Of a stretch of DNA of 31,273 bases, positions 19,615 through 28,700 are shown in pieces. Position numbers and translations under genes: made by a program. The DNA is from Haplomitrium mnioides (lineage: Eukaryota; Marchantiophyta; Haplomitriopsida; Calobryales), in assembly GCA_049999725.1 (NCBI GenBank), contig JBNGIS010017807.1:1-31273 (forward strand), written 5' to 3'. The notes beneath the pieces are model-generated. The model was not told the origin of the DNA. It searched no databases and saw only the letters and a program-made list of their open reading frames with translations. The stretch's first letter is position 1, and every line of letters starts with the position of its first letter.

Positions 19615-21960
19615 GACAGATCCCAGACCACTATAGATGATTTATTTGCATTCTCTGTATCACAATCTGGAGACAAGGATATGATTGATCCTTTATCTGT
19701 AAGAGAAGCACAATCAAGAACTGATTGGCCCCAAGGGGAAAAGGCAATTGATTCAGAACTTGACTCTCTCATAAAACGACAAGTTTTCCGATCCATCATG
19801 CCTGCACCCCCTGATGTGCATTTAACAGACTGAAGATTTATTTTTTCCCCAAATTTAATGCAAAAGGTGATGTCACAAGATACAAGGCAAGATTAGTGGC
19901 CAAAGGATACACTCAAATTCCTAGACATGACTATAACCTCACATACTCACCTGTTATGAACACTATTACTTGCAGATACATGACAGCATTTGCTATCCAA
20001 CGTCATCTAACTATGCATATAATGGACGTCATCATTGCTTACTTATATGGTACTCTGGATACCTAGATTTCTATGAAGACACTCCTCGAGCTTATATCAA
20101 GAATGGCATTTCACATTCAGGGGGATAACAATCAAAGTACATATGGATCTTTAGTCCCAAATGGTCCAAATTATGAGATTATACCTTTTGTCTCTCATGG
20201 CCCAAATTTTGAGAATGGACCTTTTGTCCCTCATGGCCTAAATTTTGAGGTTGGACCTTTTGTCCATCATGACATGCACTATAAAAATGGACCTTTAGTT
20301 CACAGAGACACAATGACTCAAAATAGACCTTTTGTCCACAAAGACCTCAATTTGGGAAAAGGAACTTTGTCCTCAATGGCCAACAAATGAAAGGACCTTC
20401 TGTCCGCAAAAGGCCACTGCCAATCCAGAAAGGACCTTTAGTCCTCACGTCTAAAAGACGATGCCAAATGATAGAAACTAAGCTGCACAAGCAAATCAAT
20501 GGACCTATAGTCCAGCCAGCGCACTCACTGAGCAAGCAGCAAATCAATGGACCTTTAGTCCAGCCAGCACACTTGTTGAACACGCAACACTCCAAAGGAC
20601 CTTTAGTCCAGCCAGCCAACTTGTTGAGCAAACAAAGCTCAAGAGGACCTTTATTCCCACATATATACAAGCTACAAAGTGGACCTTTAGTCCCCCATCA
20701 TCAAAGTATTCAACATGACAATGTGAAGTTGGCAAAGCATTCTATAAATGCATCTGGATCACATATCAATCAACCAAGCACACAAATGGCAGTTCAAGTC
20801 CTGAGATCGATATATAGACTCAAACAGAGTGGCAAAAATCGATACCATAGATTCAAATCAGAAATGATGACATTAAATTTTACAAATGATGACATTGCTC
20901 TATGCATATTTATGAAACACCAAGGCTTTGAATATGTCGTAGTTGCACTTTATGTAAATGACATAAACATTTTTGGCACAAAAGCCTTAGCTGCCAATAC
21001 TATCACCAAACTGAAAGATATATTTGAAATACAAGACATTAGAGAACTTGATTTTTATCTTGGAATCTAGTTTAAGCATATGCCCAATGGTATTCTGATC
21101 TATCAGTCCACATATACGGCCAAGATCCTCAAGCAATTCAATATGGAAAATGCTCATCAAACGAGCACCCCAATGGAACTGAGATCTTTGGACCCAACAA
21201 AGGACATGTTCAGAAAACGAAAAGAACATGAACCAATTCTAGGATCAGAAAAACCATACCTGTTGCCAATAGGAGCACTCATGTACCTTGCAAATCAAAC
21301 CAGATCTGATATATCTTTTGCAATAAATATGATCACAAGGCACAGCTCCCAGCCCACCATTGACCATTAGAATGGGATCAAACGCACTTTCAAATACTTG
21401 AAAGGTACAAAGGACATGGGACTCTTTTTCCCTAAAAATGCATCAATTGATATTGTCAGTTATGCTGACGTTGGATACGTATTTGATCTTGATGACGCAA
21501 AATCTCAAACAAGATATGTCTTCTTTAAAGGAAGCACTGCTATCTTATGGAAGAGCACCAAGCAAACTATTACTACTACCTCGACCAATCATGCAGAGAT
21601 TATTGCTCTTTATGAGGCTAGTAGGGAATGTATATGGCTCAGACAACTTATTGACCATATCAACATCAATACGGGCTAGCCCATACTTGATTCCCCTAGT
21701 GTAATATACGAGGATAATCAACCATGTGTTGACTAGATTACTCAAGGCTTTATTAAGGATGACAAAATTAAACATATTGCTCCTTAGTTCTTTTACACCC
21801 ATGAGCAATATGGTGATACAATCAATGTCCAATGGATAGCAAGCAAAGATAACAGAGTAGATATCTTCACCAAACCACTTCCACCTGCCTTGCACATTGC
21901 ACATATTAAGGGACTTGGTTTGAGAAGACTCTCTGAATTACAACAGCACAGTATACAATA
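19615..21960 (+). pseudogene. Copia reverse transcriptase and RNase H, broken
   Basis: The RT starts with EKAIDSELDSLIKRQVFRSI, then TRYKARLVAKGYTQ, then IMDVIIAYLYGTLD, which keeps the first catalytic Asp. The repeat tract 20145-20700 follows, then LRSIYRLKQSGKNRYHRF and ALYVNDINIFG at about 20945-20977. The usual YVDD box is YVND, so a catalytic Asp is lost. RNase H shows SYADVGYVFDLDDAKSQTRY, STAILWKSTKQT and NHAEIIALYEASRECIWLRQ. The end reads ASKDNRVDIFTKPLPP and GLRRLSEL at about 21925. Several stops (for example 20062, 21068, 21368, 21677) and frameshifts are present. Confidence 0.92.
20145..20700 (+). repeat. In-frame GPLV-type tandem repeat inside the copia RT
   Basis: Fourteen copies of GGACCTTTAGTCC or a near variant occur. 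Spacing is exactly 36 bp over 20217-20361 and 48 bp over 20501-20645, all multiples of three. They encode GPFV, GPLV, GPIV or GPSV cores such as NGPLVQPAH. The RT frame runs from GTLD and SMKT into the repeats and on to IYRLKQSG, with one stop (about 20062) and one frame slip at the damaged unit near 20361. About 245 residues lie between the two RT segments, where copia RTs normally have roughly 25. Confidence 0.85.
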
Positions 21961-22471
21961 ACTGCTTGTATATATATATATTTATTTCTAACTCTCTCTG
22001 ACCTTTAGTCATGAAGATCAAGGATTGCGAAGATGATCATTTATTTTGAAGCAAATGCATAATCTTGTCTGAATGTCATATAGGTAATGATAGGAGCATA
22101 TTATATCAAAAGTTGACATCACTTCTCAGCTTTTGAGGCTGACATCACTTTTTAGACAGATCTTCAGGACACAAAGAGAGGACACAACAACGCATCAATA
22201 AAGACACAACAACACCGTGCAGCGATATGATGATACTGTCATACTCTTGAAAGCATAAATTTTGAAAAGTTTTTCTTTTTGACATTATGATTATTTACAT
22301 ACACTCCACACTATACCACAATCCACCTATAAATATGTGGTGACACTCTTTCCCTCGGAAGAAAGTGGGAGGGTTTTAATAAGACCACACATACATAGGA
22401 TTTGGATCTAGACTTCCATATATAAATAGTCCTTTTTAAATGTGGTTGATTATTAGTAAGAAGAATCAGCC
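21961..22471 (+). other. Copia 3' untranslated region
   Basis: Non-coding, A/T-rich sequence between the end of RNase H homology and the polypurine tract. It includes a short (TA)n at about 21971-21980. I see no gene. Confidence 0.75.
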
Positions 22472-22480
22472 AAGGGGGAG
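22472..22480 (+). promoter_or_regulatory. Copia polypurine tract
   Basis: AAGGGGGAG abuts the 3' LTR start TGCTATAGGG, the expected primer site for plus-strand synthesis. Confidence 0.9.
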
Positions 22481-22597
22481 TGCTATAGGGACCATATATA
22501 ACCCTATGTAAGTAGTTGTACATTCATTCATTCCAACTATTCTACTCTCGCTTTCGGAAGCTCTCGTGTGTGTATGTGCGGTGCTCATACGATAACA
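22481..22597 (+). mobile_element. Copia 3' LTR, 117 bp
   Basis: It runs from TGCTATAGGG to CGATAACA and is the same length as the 5' LTR, with five transitions between them. One of these changes the third base of the terminus (TGT to TGC). Confidence 0.95.
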
Positions 22598-22602
22598 CAA
22601 TA
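22598..22602. repeat. Target duplication CAATA, right of copia
   Basis: Second copy of the 5-bp target; gypsy LTR2 sequence resumes immediately after it. Confidence 0.95.
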
Positions 22603-22744
22603 AAATATAATAAAATACAATAGAATAATATAAACTGAAATAATAAACTAAACTTGAAGCTTAATAACCACAAAATTTAGAAAAAATGCAAAAACACACG
22701 GTCGACATAACTCCCCTTTTAATTGTGCAGTGACCCCGCAAACA
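22603..22744 (-). mobile_element. Gypsy-type LTR2, remaining end
   Basis: The last 142 bp of LTR2, interrupted by copia. It ends CGCAAACA at 22737-22744 and is followed by a C/T tract (22745-22760) that is the minus-strand polypurine tract. It aligns with 3560-3718 of LTR1. Confidence 0.85.
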
Positions 22745-22989
22745 CCCTTCCTCCCTCTAACCTTCTTGGGCCCTTCTTGCTTACTGCTCCTTAGTTGGTT
22801 TGGCTGCTACTAGTGCCATGTAAGAACTCAACTCACCCAATAAAAAACTAAAAACTAAGAACGCCAAGACAACCAAACCAAACTCCTACACTGTCATGAT
22901 GGCCAACTCTGGCTTGGATCTCATACGAAAGATGAGTCATCATATTCAGGTTCAGGCTGGATGCCTACCTAGATCTGTAGCCCTCTTGG

Positions 22990-24228
22990 CTACCGGTTTC
23001 CGTTCCTCTTCTTCAAGCCACTCTGCTGGCCTTCCTCGTACCACTTTGAGGACAACATGAAAAATCCCCCGAAAGGTAACCCAACAAAATAAGAAAAAAT
23101 AGAATCACTACATATGACTGGTGTGGGAACATAACAAAATTGTACAAGGGCCGGTGCTGGTGGGCTGCCCTTCATATCCTTCTCTATATTGAGCAGATTT
23201 TCGCAAAGGCTCGAGGTTAGCTCCCTTGAGGTGGTTGGCCACCCTTCCACAGGGTCCACCTCCTCCACTAGCTGGTGTTGAGTTTCAACATTAGATGGTT
23301 GCTGGTCTTTGATCTTTAACCCTCTACCTCCTCTAACCTCCATTGACCCACTTGATGAAGATCTCTTTGAGCTGACTCGAATCAAGATTGAAGAACTCCT
23401 CTTTTAAGGCCTGCCCCAGGTTTGCCCCAATCTGGTCCCCCTCTTCATCTTGTGGGGCCCTTGAGCCTCGACATGCTGTTGGTCTTCACCTTGCCCATCA
23501 TGCAAGCAATCGGTGGAGCACTCCCCATTTAAGGCCTGCTCCTGCTCTACCCCACCTTGGTCTTCTTCTGCAAGCTTGCATTCATCAAAAAGTGAAAGGG
23601 CAGCTTCCCACTCCCCTTTTAAGACATGCTCTTGATCTATCCCAACTGAGTTTTCTGGTTCAGGCCTGCACTCACTTGCAAAGGTACATTTCCACTCCTC
23701 TTTTAAGACTAACTCAAGGCTAAGCCAACAACAATCCTCCTTGAATTCTTTGTCTATGGGGTGGGCCTCTACCTCCAATGTGTCCTTTGTTGTTGTAGGG
23801 CAGCTTGCCTTCTCCTCCAGGTCTTCATCTGCACAAACCAACTCCAAGGTAGAGTTTGCAACCTCTACCTCGTTGCTGAATTGCATATCTGAATTCGGTC
23901 GAGCAGAACCAGTATACTTGCTGAATTTTGACTTGCAGTCTGCACTTGTTAGGACCGTTGGGTTGGCTTGATCTCTTGCTGGTCCTTTTGCCACATATGT
24001 CATGTACCCATAGAGCTGATCCTCTCCTTCATCTGACTCTTCACATCTCCAGCTATTCCTCCGATGTTTGCGTTGAGAAAAGTGCTTACCTTTCTTTTTA
24101 TTGGCTGCATTCATTATCTTGGATGGTGCTGGTCTTCTCTCCTCAGAGGTCTCACATCTCTTGGCCTCTTGAAATGCCTCCCAAAAACACGTGAGCTTGG
24201 CCACCTCCATCCATGTCCTCTCTTTGCT
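22990..24228 (-). pseudogene. Decayed gypsy-type gag with acidic repetitive tail (internal region 2)
   Basis: The longest open frame of the family, 24210-23404 (268 residues), begins KLTCFWEAFQEAKRCETSEE. It passes a basic patch (NKKKGKHFSQRKHRRNSWRC) and then a strongly acidic region with repeated LKEEW, LKGEW, ECK/ECR and ALNGEC elements. A further stretch, 23385-22990, continues the copy-1 homology after a one-base slip in a G run. Relative to internal region 1, about 373 bp holding the capsid part (copy-1 5226-5598) are deleted just upstream. The frame therefore starts after the capsid domain, and no capsid can be made from it. Confidence 0.65.
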
Positions 24229-25086
24229 CCACGTTTTACTTTACAAATTAATGCAAGGTTAATTTTCGAAACTCTTTTGTCCCGCCGTGATCGCCAAAAA
24301 AATGTATGTCAGCCTTGTGGTTGGACCCTTATCTCCTTTCCGATCGATTTACACCCACTTAAGGGCTGACTTGTGTTTTGGGACCTTTTATGGGAGGGCC
24401 TTTGCACCGATTTGACCCCCATGCCTACTTACTCACTCTGAAGTAACTACAATACCACCTTACAACAACCAAGGACAACACATTCCTTCACACACCCACA
24501 GCCAACACCTGCTCTTCCGCTACAACCAATAGACCCGAATAGCATTTCATAATATTTCAGTGGTCTATAATTACTCCCATTCTAATGAGCCTATGGCATG
24601 TCCTCCTTCCAATGCCTACAGATGCAAGTCACACCCCTCCTTCAGGCCTTAACCTCCAAAGGTGTCACTTTGGAAGGCAGAGGCAGACAAAACAGGGGAT
24701 CTGGTTCTTGTAGTAGATGGCCCTATTGCAAGTTATCTCCTTGAGGTCTTAAGGAGTTCCTCTTTATCTCCCAGCCCTTTCCACTAACCCACAATTACTT
24801 CTGCATCAATCTTGCTCATTCACACTCAATTCCCCAAATGCACACGTACATTAATTGAGGTACTTCTGAGGGCAATCCAGAGTAAATTCAGGAGTCCAAA
24901 TTTGAACCCAAACACCTTGTGTAAAAAAGAGGAACAGTTCCGAGGATTCAAAATACCACGATGCAATGTTAATAACCTTGACTTCCCCTTCGCAGGGTGT
25001 TCCCAAGGTCTGAACAGATGGAATACAGGTGTACTCCAAATACTACAAGCTTTACAGGAAATACAAGCAAAAGAAAAATCTAACTA

Positions 25087-25090
<4 letters not shown>

Positions 25091-25120
<30 letters not shown>
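25091..25120. repeat. (AC)15 microsatellite
   Basis: Fifteen perfect AC units at the position matching the gapped TA/AC tract of internal region 1. This copy shows the locus without the TA expansion. Confidence 0.97.
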
Positions 25121-25122
<2 letters not shown>

Positions 25123-25844
25123 CTTCGCCAACATTGTAGGCCCTTCCACGTCCCAAGATCCAAGCTTTCCAACGAACTTCTCTTCCTCTCAAATCAGCAC
25201 TCCAACCTCCCTTCAATTCCTCACCCACGTACTCTCATCGAGATAGTTTTTCCACTTCTCTCGCAAGAAGCCCTGAATTTACTTCCTCATGCTTGGAAGA
25301 GGATTTCTTTAACTTCCACCTTTGAAAGACAGTCCTCTTGACTGCTAGCCACCCACTCCACCACGAGCTTCGAATGGATCTTCTCCGTAGTGCGTAGGCA
25401 CTAACGCATCCACTCCTCTCTTGGCTCCACTTGAGAAATTCGACTAGAAACACTCCCAAGTGCCCATAGGATTGATGCTCCTACACAAACAATGATGAGA
25501 TGACCCCAAGATCCCCCCTTGGCAACCTCTCTTGAATTCAAGACAAAAAGAGCCCCCTTCAGCTTCAAGTAGCAATACACCTCCAAATGTTGGTCCACCA
25601 GTAGCGATGAGTACACCTCGAGCGCTTGAGACTCTAGAGCTCCACGCTTAGCAATTCTCAGTACCCCTCCAGTCCACCTCCAACCCCGCTAGCCCCTCTG
25701 CATGAGTCCACTCGCCTCACATGAATCTTCCATGGAATTCTTTCCTCCCTCCATCGCTGCGTCTTCCTCTCAGAGATAGCTTGCACACCTCAATTTTGCA
25801 TATTCATCAACCCCTCAAATGTCGCTGTGCATCCATCTATAACT

Positions 25845-25862
25845 CCCCCCCCCCCCCCCCCC
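25845..25862. repeat. C18 homopolymer
   Basis: Eighteen C in a row; copy 1 has nine at 7449-7457. Length may be affected by sequencing error. Confidence 0.95.
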
Positions 25863-26699
25863 ACGTGCTCCCGTTCTCTTGAAGCGTTTCTTGTTCAAGA
25901 TTGTCTCCTTCCTCCACGTGGTGTTTGGCAATTTTTCTAGTTAGTAACCGTTTCTTGGCGCAATGACACCTATCTGTACGGTTGAGGACTAGTCCAAAGT
26001 AAACGGTCATCGTTGAAGTTCTCTCAAGTCAAGGGAAGACAACCTGGATAAAGATCAAAGGTGGACTGTTCACATGCGCTCTTATGACAGTCCTCGGGGC
26101 CTCGCACACTATTCCTTTTTTATGAAGACTAGAATGACAAGTTGACAAAGGTTGTTAGGTAGAGCCAAATCTCAATCCTCTGCAAGTAGGTAGTGCACCC
26201 CGATGCTGATGAGTCTGGAGAGCTGATTCGAATATGGGAGATCCCGACGCAGGTCGGAGATAGTAACTGATGAGCCCTGCGCGGATCCCCAATGGCTGTG
26301 CCTGAAGAGTCACAATCTGCAATTGGCCCGCCGCTGGTCCACATTAGTAAATCGATGAAGAGGAGACCATCGCCAATCCAATTGCTTCAAAGTAGTAAGC
26401 TAGGTGAAGATTCGAAGCCATGGGCCAAAGAGGTTTGTTTTGCATAGAGATCCGAATAGAATCGTTCGAAGAGTGTTAGGTTTGCTGATCAACTCTGAAG
26501 ATTGGCTGCCCGACATATCCTGCGGACTGATCCGCAATTATCCGCGGACTGATCCGCAATTTTCCTCAAGCTGCTCCCCAGTTGCCACGTTTCTGAAGGT
26601 TCTCATGGACTTTTCCAAGGCTGCCACGTTTCCACAGTCTCCCACAGATTCTTCCAAGGCTGCCACGTTTTCAATGTCGCGTCGTCCGCCGCTGCCCGC

Positions 26700-27720
26700 A
26701 AAGTGGAAGTTGGACCGCCACTGACCCCTGATTCCAAAGTTGACAACCTTTCAATGTCTTTCATGAACCCCTCCAAAGTCGTACCTTCCGATGTAACCTG
26801 TAGACTACTCCAAGGCTGCCACATCTACAAAGTCGCGTCGTCTACCGCCGTCCGCAAGGTGGAAGTTGGACTACTGTGCTGACCTGGTTTTCCAAAGTTG
26901 ACTCAAGGATCCGAAGTTGACCAACTCCCGAAGTATCCCGTGGACTCCTCCGAAGTTGTACCTTCCGATGTCTTCTGTAGACTCCTCCAAGGCTGCCACA
27001 TCTATGAAGTAACACAGTCCGTCGCCGCCTGCAAGGTGGAAGTTGGACCGCCGCATTGACCTGGTTTTCCAAAGTTGACTTTAGGATCCGAAGTTGACGA
27101 ACTCTCGAAGTATCCCGTGGACTTCTCCGAAGTTGTACCTTCCATTGTAGCCCGTGGACTCCTCCCAAGCTGCCATGTCTACGAAGTTGCGCCGCCCGCC
27201 GCTGCCTGCAAGGTAGAAGTTGGACCGCCGCGCTGATCTTGTTTTCCGAAGTTGACGAACTCCCAAAGTATTTCGCAAACTCCTCCAGAGTTGTACCTTC
27301 CATAGTATCCCGCAAACTCCTCCCAAGTGTGCCACGTCTCCGAAGCTCCCTACGGACTCCTCCAAGTTTGCCACGTCTCCAAATTTTCCCACGAACTCTC
27401 CAAAGTCACCACGTCTCCAAAGTTCCCCCAGACCCCTCCAAGGCTGCCACCTCTATGATGTCGCATTGTCTGCCGCTGTGCTGACCTAGTTCTGAAGTTG
27501 ACAAACTCCCAAAGTATTTCGCGGACGCCTCCGGAGTTGTACCTTCCGCAACATCCCGCGGATTCCTCCTAAACTGCCACGTCTTCGAAGTTGCTCATGG
27601 ACTCCTCCAAGGCTGCCATGTCTACGCAGTCCCCATAGACACCTCGTAGGCTGCCACATCTACAATGTTTCTCTCGAACTCCTCCCAGAGTGCCATGTTT
27701 TCGAAGGTTCTCTAGGACTC
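26700..27720. repeat. 177-bp tandem repeats with 39-bp subrepeats in LTR3
   Basis: Same family as in LTR1 and LTR2: GGTGGAAGTTGGA or variants, then a block of CTCC-AAGGCTGCCACGTCT subunits over about 27330-27700. The open frame 26842-27315 on minus is a repeat product. Confidence 0.8.
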
Positions 27721-27966
27721 GCTGTGTTTGATGTGTCAATTTCCGACTTTACTTTTGTTGTGCCTATGTTCTTAGTGCAGCTGCCTCTATATCAATTCCT
27801 TCCAACCCCCCTTTGCGTGATTCTTCTCCTTGCTACGAATTCAGACCCGCCTACACAATGCCTTCCTTATGGCAAATTCTCCTTGTTGCGACGACCCCGT
27901 TGCGATAGATCTCTCCTCCTTGAATCCTTTCTACCCTCCTCCTTCCATACTCGCGTCCTCACTAGA

Positions 27967-27973
27967 TTTATAG
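27967..27973 (-). promoter_or_regulatory. TATA-like box of LTR3
   Basis: The minus strand reads GGCTATAAATC, equivalent to the sites in LTR1 and LTR2. If this copy is the upstream LTR of the array on minus, it would have been the driving promoter. Confidence 0.4.
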
Positions 27974-28259
27974 CCTCCATGAAACCCTTGCTCGATTCGC
28001 TCGCATTATGCCAGCTCCCTGATCTGCGATCTGCCCAACCTCGATTGCCTCCCCTTGATCCAATCTTCAGCATAAATCCTCGCCTTCCTCGATTAGCCTC
28101 TCCCTATGCGCCCAGTTTCATTTTGCAGTCCTCCCAACTGCTTTGCATTCCTCCTTGGCCACAACACTATCTAGGACCTTTGTCTTTCTAGTTCCCATGC
28201 ATCTGAAATTCCTCTCGATTCCAACTGGCTCCTCCCTTGAAGTGCATAATCCGTGACAG

Positions 28260-28481
28260 TGTTAGAATTAGAGGCAGAGAGATCAAGAACGCATGCACAA
28301 ACACAATATGCAAGAATGTCTTCACTATACGGCAGGAGCGCCAACAAATACAGAGGGGAATGAGAGAGCATAGTGTGCATCTCAATCAACCCCTTATATA
28401 TACATTAAGCTAACTGTGCTAACGTAACTGTGCTAAGGTGGCTGCCAAGTTAACCGACAGTTAGAGCTCGTAACTTCAATA
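28260..28481 (-). mobile_element. Solo LTR of another element, 222 bp
   Basis: It is flanked by GACAG at 28255-28259 and 28482-28486, a 5-bp target duplication; LTR2 shows the uninterrupted site near 10013. On minus it ends CTAATTCTAACA and starts TATTGAAG, where TG has probably mutated to TA. A TATA-like TATATATAAGGGG lies centrally on minus. Size, ends and duplication fit a solo LTR of a short-LTR element unrelated to the copia at 10121. Confidence 0.75.
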
Positions 28482-28700
28482 GACAGCAGAGGGGAAAAAA
28501 GGGAAAAGAAAAGGGAGAGATAAGAGGAAGTGAAGAAAAGGGAGAGAGGTGAGAGAAGGGAAGGATAGAATAATAATAATATAACAACAAAATATAGTAA
28601 AATATAATAGAATAATATAAATTGAAATAATCAACTAAACTTGAAGCTCAATAACCACAAAATTTAGAAAAAACGCAAAAACACCCGACGGCGACTGACA

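Larger units (their letters stand above)
10121..22597 (+). mobile_element. Ty1/copia retrotransposon, decayed, with a nested insert
   Basis: It is bounded by 117-bp LTRs and a 5-bp target duplication. Order on plus: LTR, leader, gag, protease, integrase, RT, RNase H, polypurine tract, LTR. Integrase before RT marks Ty1/copia. The span is 12,477 bp, or about 7.9 kb without the 4,555-bp insert at 14009-18563. The LTRs differ at five of 117 positions, all transitions, so this is not a fresh insertion. Stops, frameshifts and altered catalytic residues (protease DNG, RT YVND) show it is dead. Confidence 0.95.
24229..25921 (-). other. Gypsy leader, internal region 2, no gene seen
   Basis: It is colinear with 5604-7516. 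It includes the AC tract at 25091-25120 and the C18 run at 25845-25862. I found no reliable coding sequence, and a primer site next to LTR3 could not be assigned to a tRNA. Confidence 0.6.
1668..28687 (-). mobile_element. Tandem Ty3/gypsy-type array: LTR-internal-LTR-internal-LTR
   Basis: Three related long repeats separated by two related internal regions form one structure. The LTR ends are TGTTTG and CAAACA, perfect 6-bp inverted termini. Read on the minus strand, each internal region ends in a purine tract (AGAGGGAGGAAGGG) directly before the LTR start TGTTTGCGGGG, as expected for a polypurine tract. A decayed gag also reads on minus. Both outer LTRs are truncated: about 525 bp are missing at the left edge and a few tens of bp at the right, so no target duplication can be scored. 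The arrangement fits unequal recombination between LTRs of neighbouring copies. With only gag and no pol seen, the family looks non-autonomous. Confidence 0.8.
25922..28687 (-). mobile_element. Gypsy-type LTR3, truncated at its minus-strand 5' end
   Basis: It starts on plus with TGTTTGGCAATTTTT as LTR2 does. It stays homologous to LTR2 until about 28687 (AAAAACACCCG), a few tens of bp before the expected CGCAAACA end. Thirteen bases of no clear origin then lead into the minisatellite at 28701. It contains the 177-bp repeat block (26700-27720), a TATA-like site at 27967-27973 on minus, and a 222-bp insertion at 28260-28481. Confidence 0.82.
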
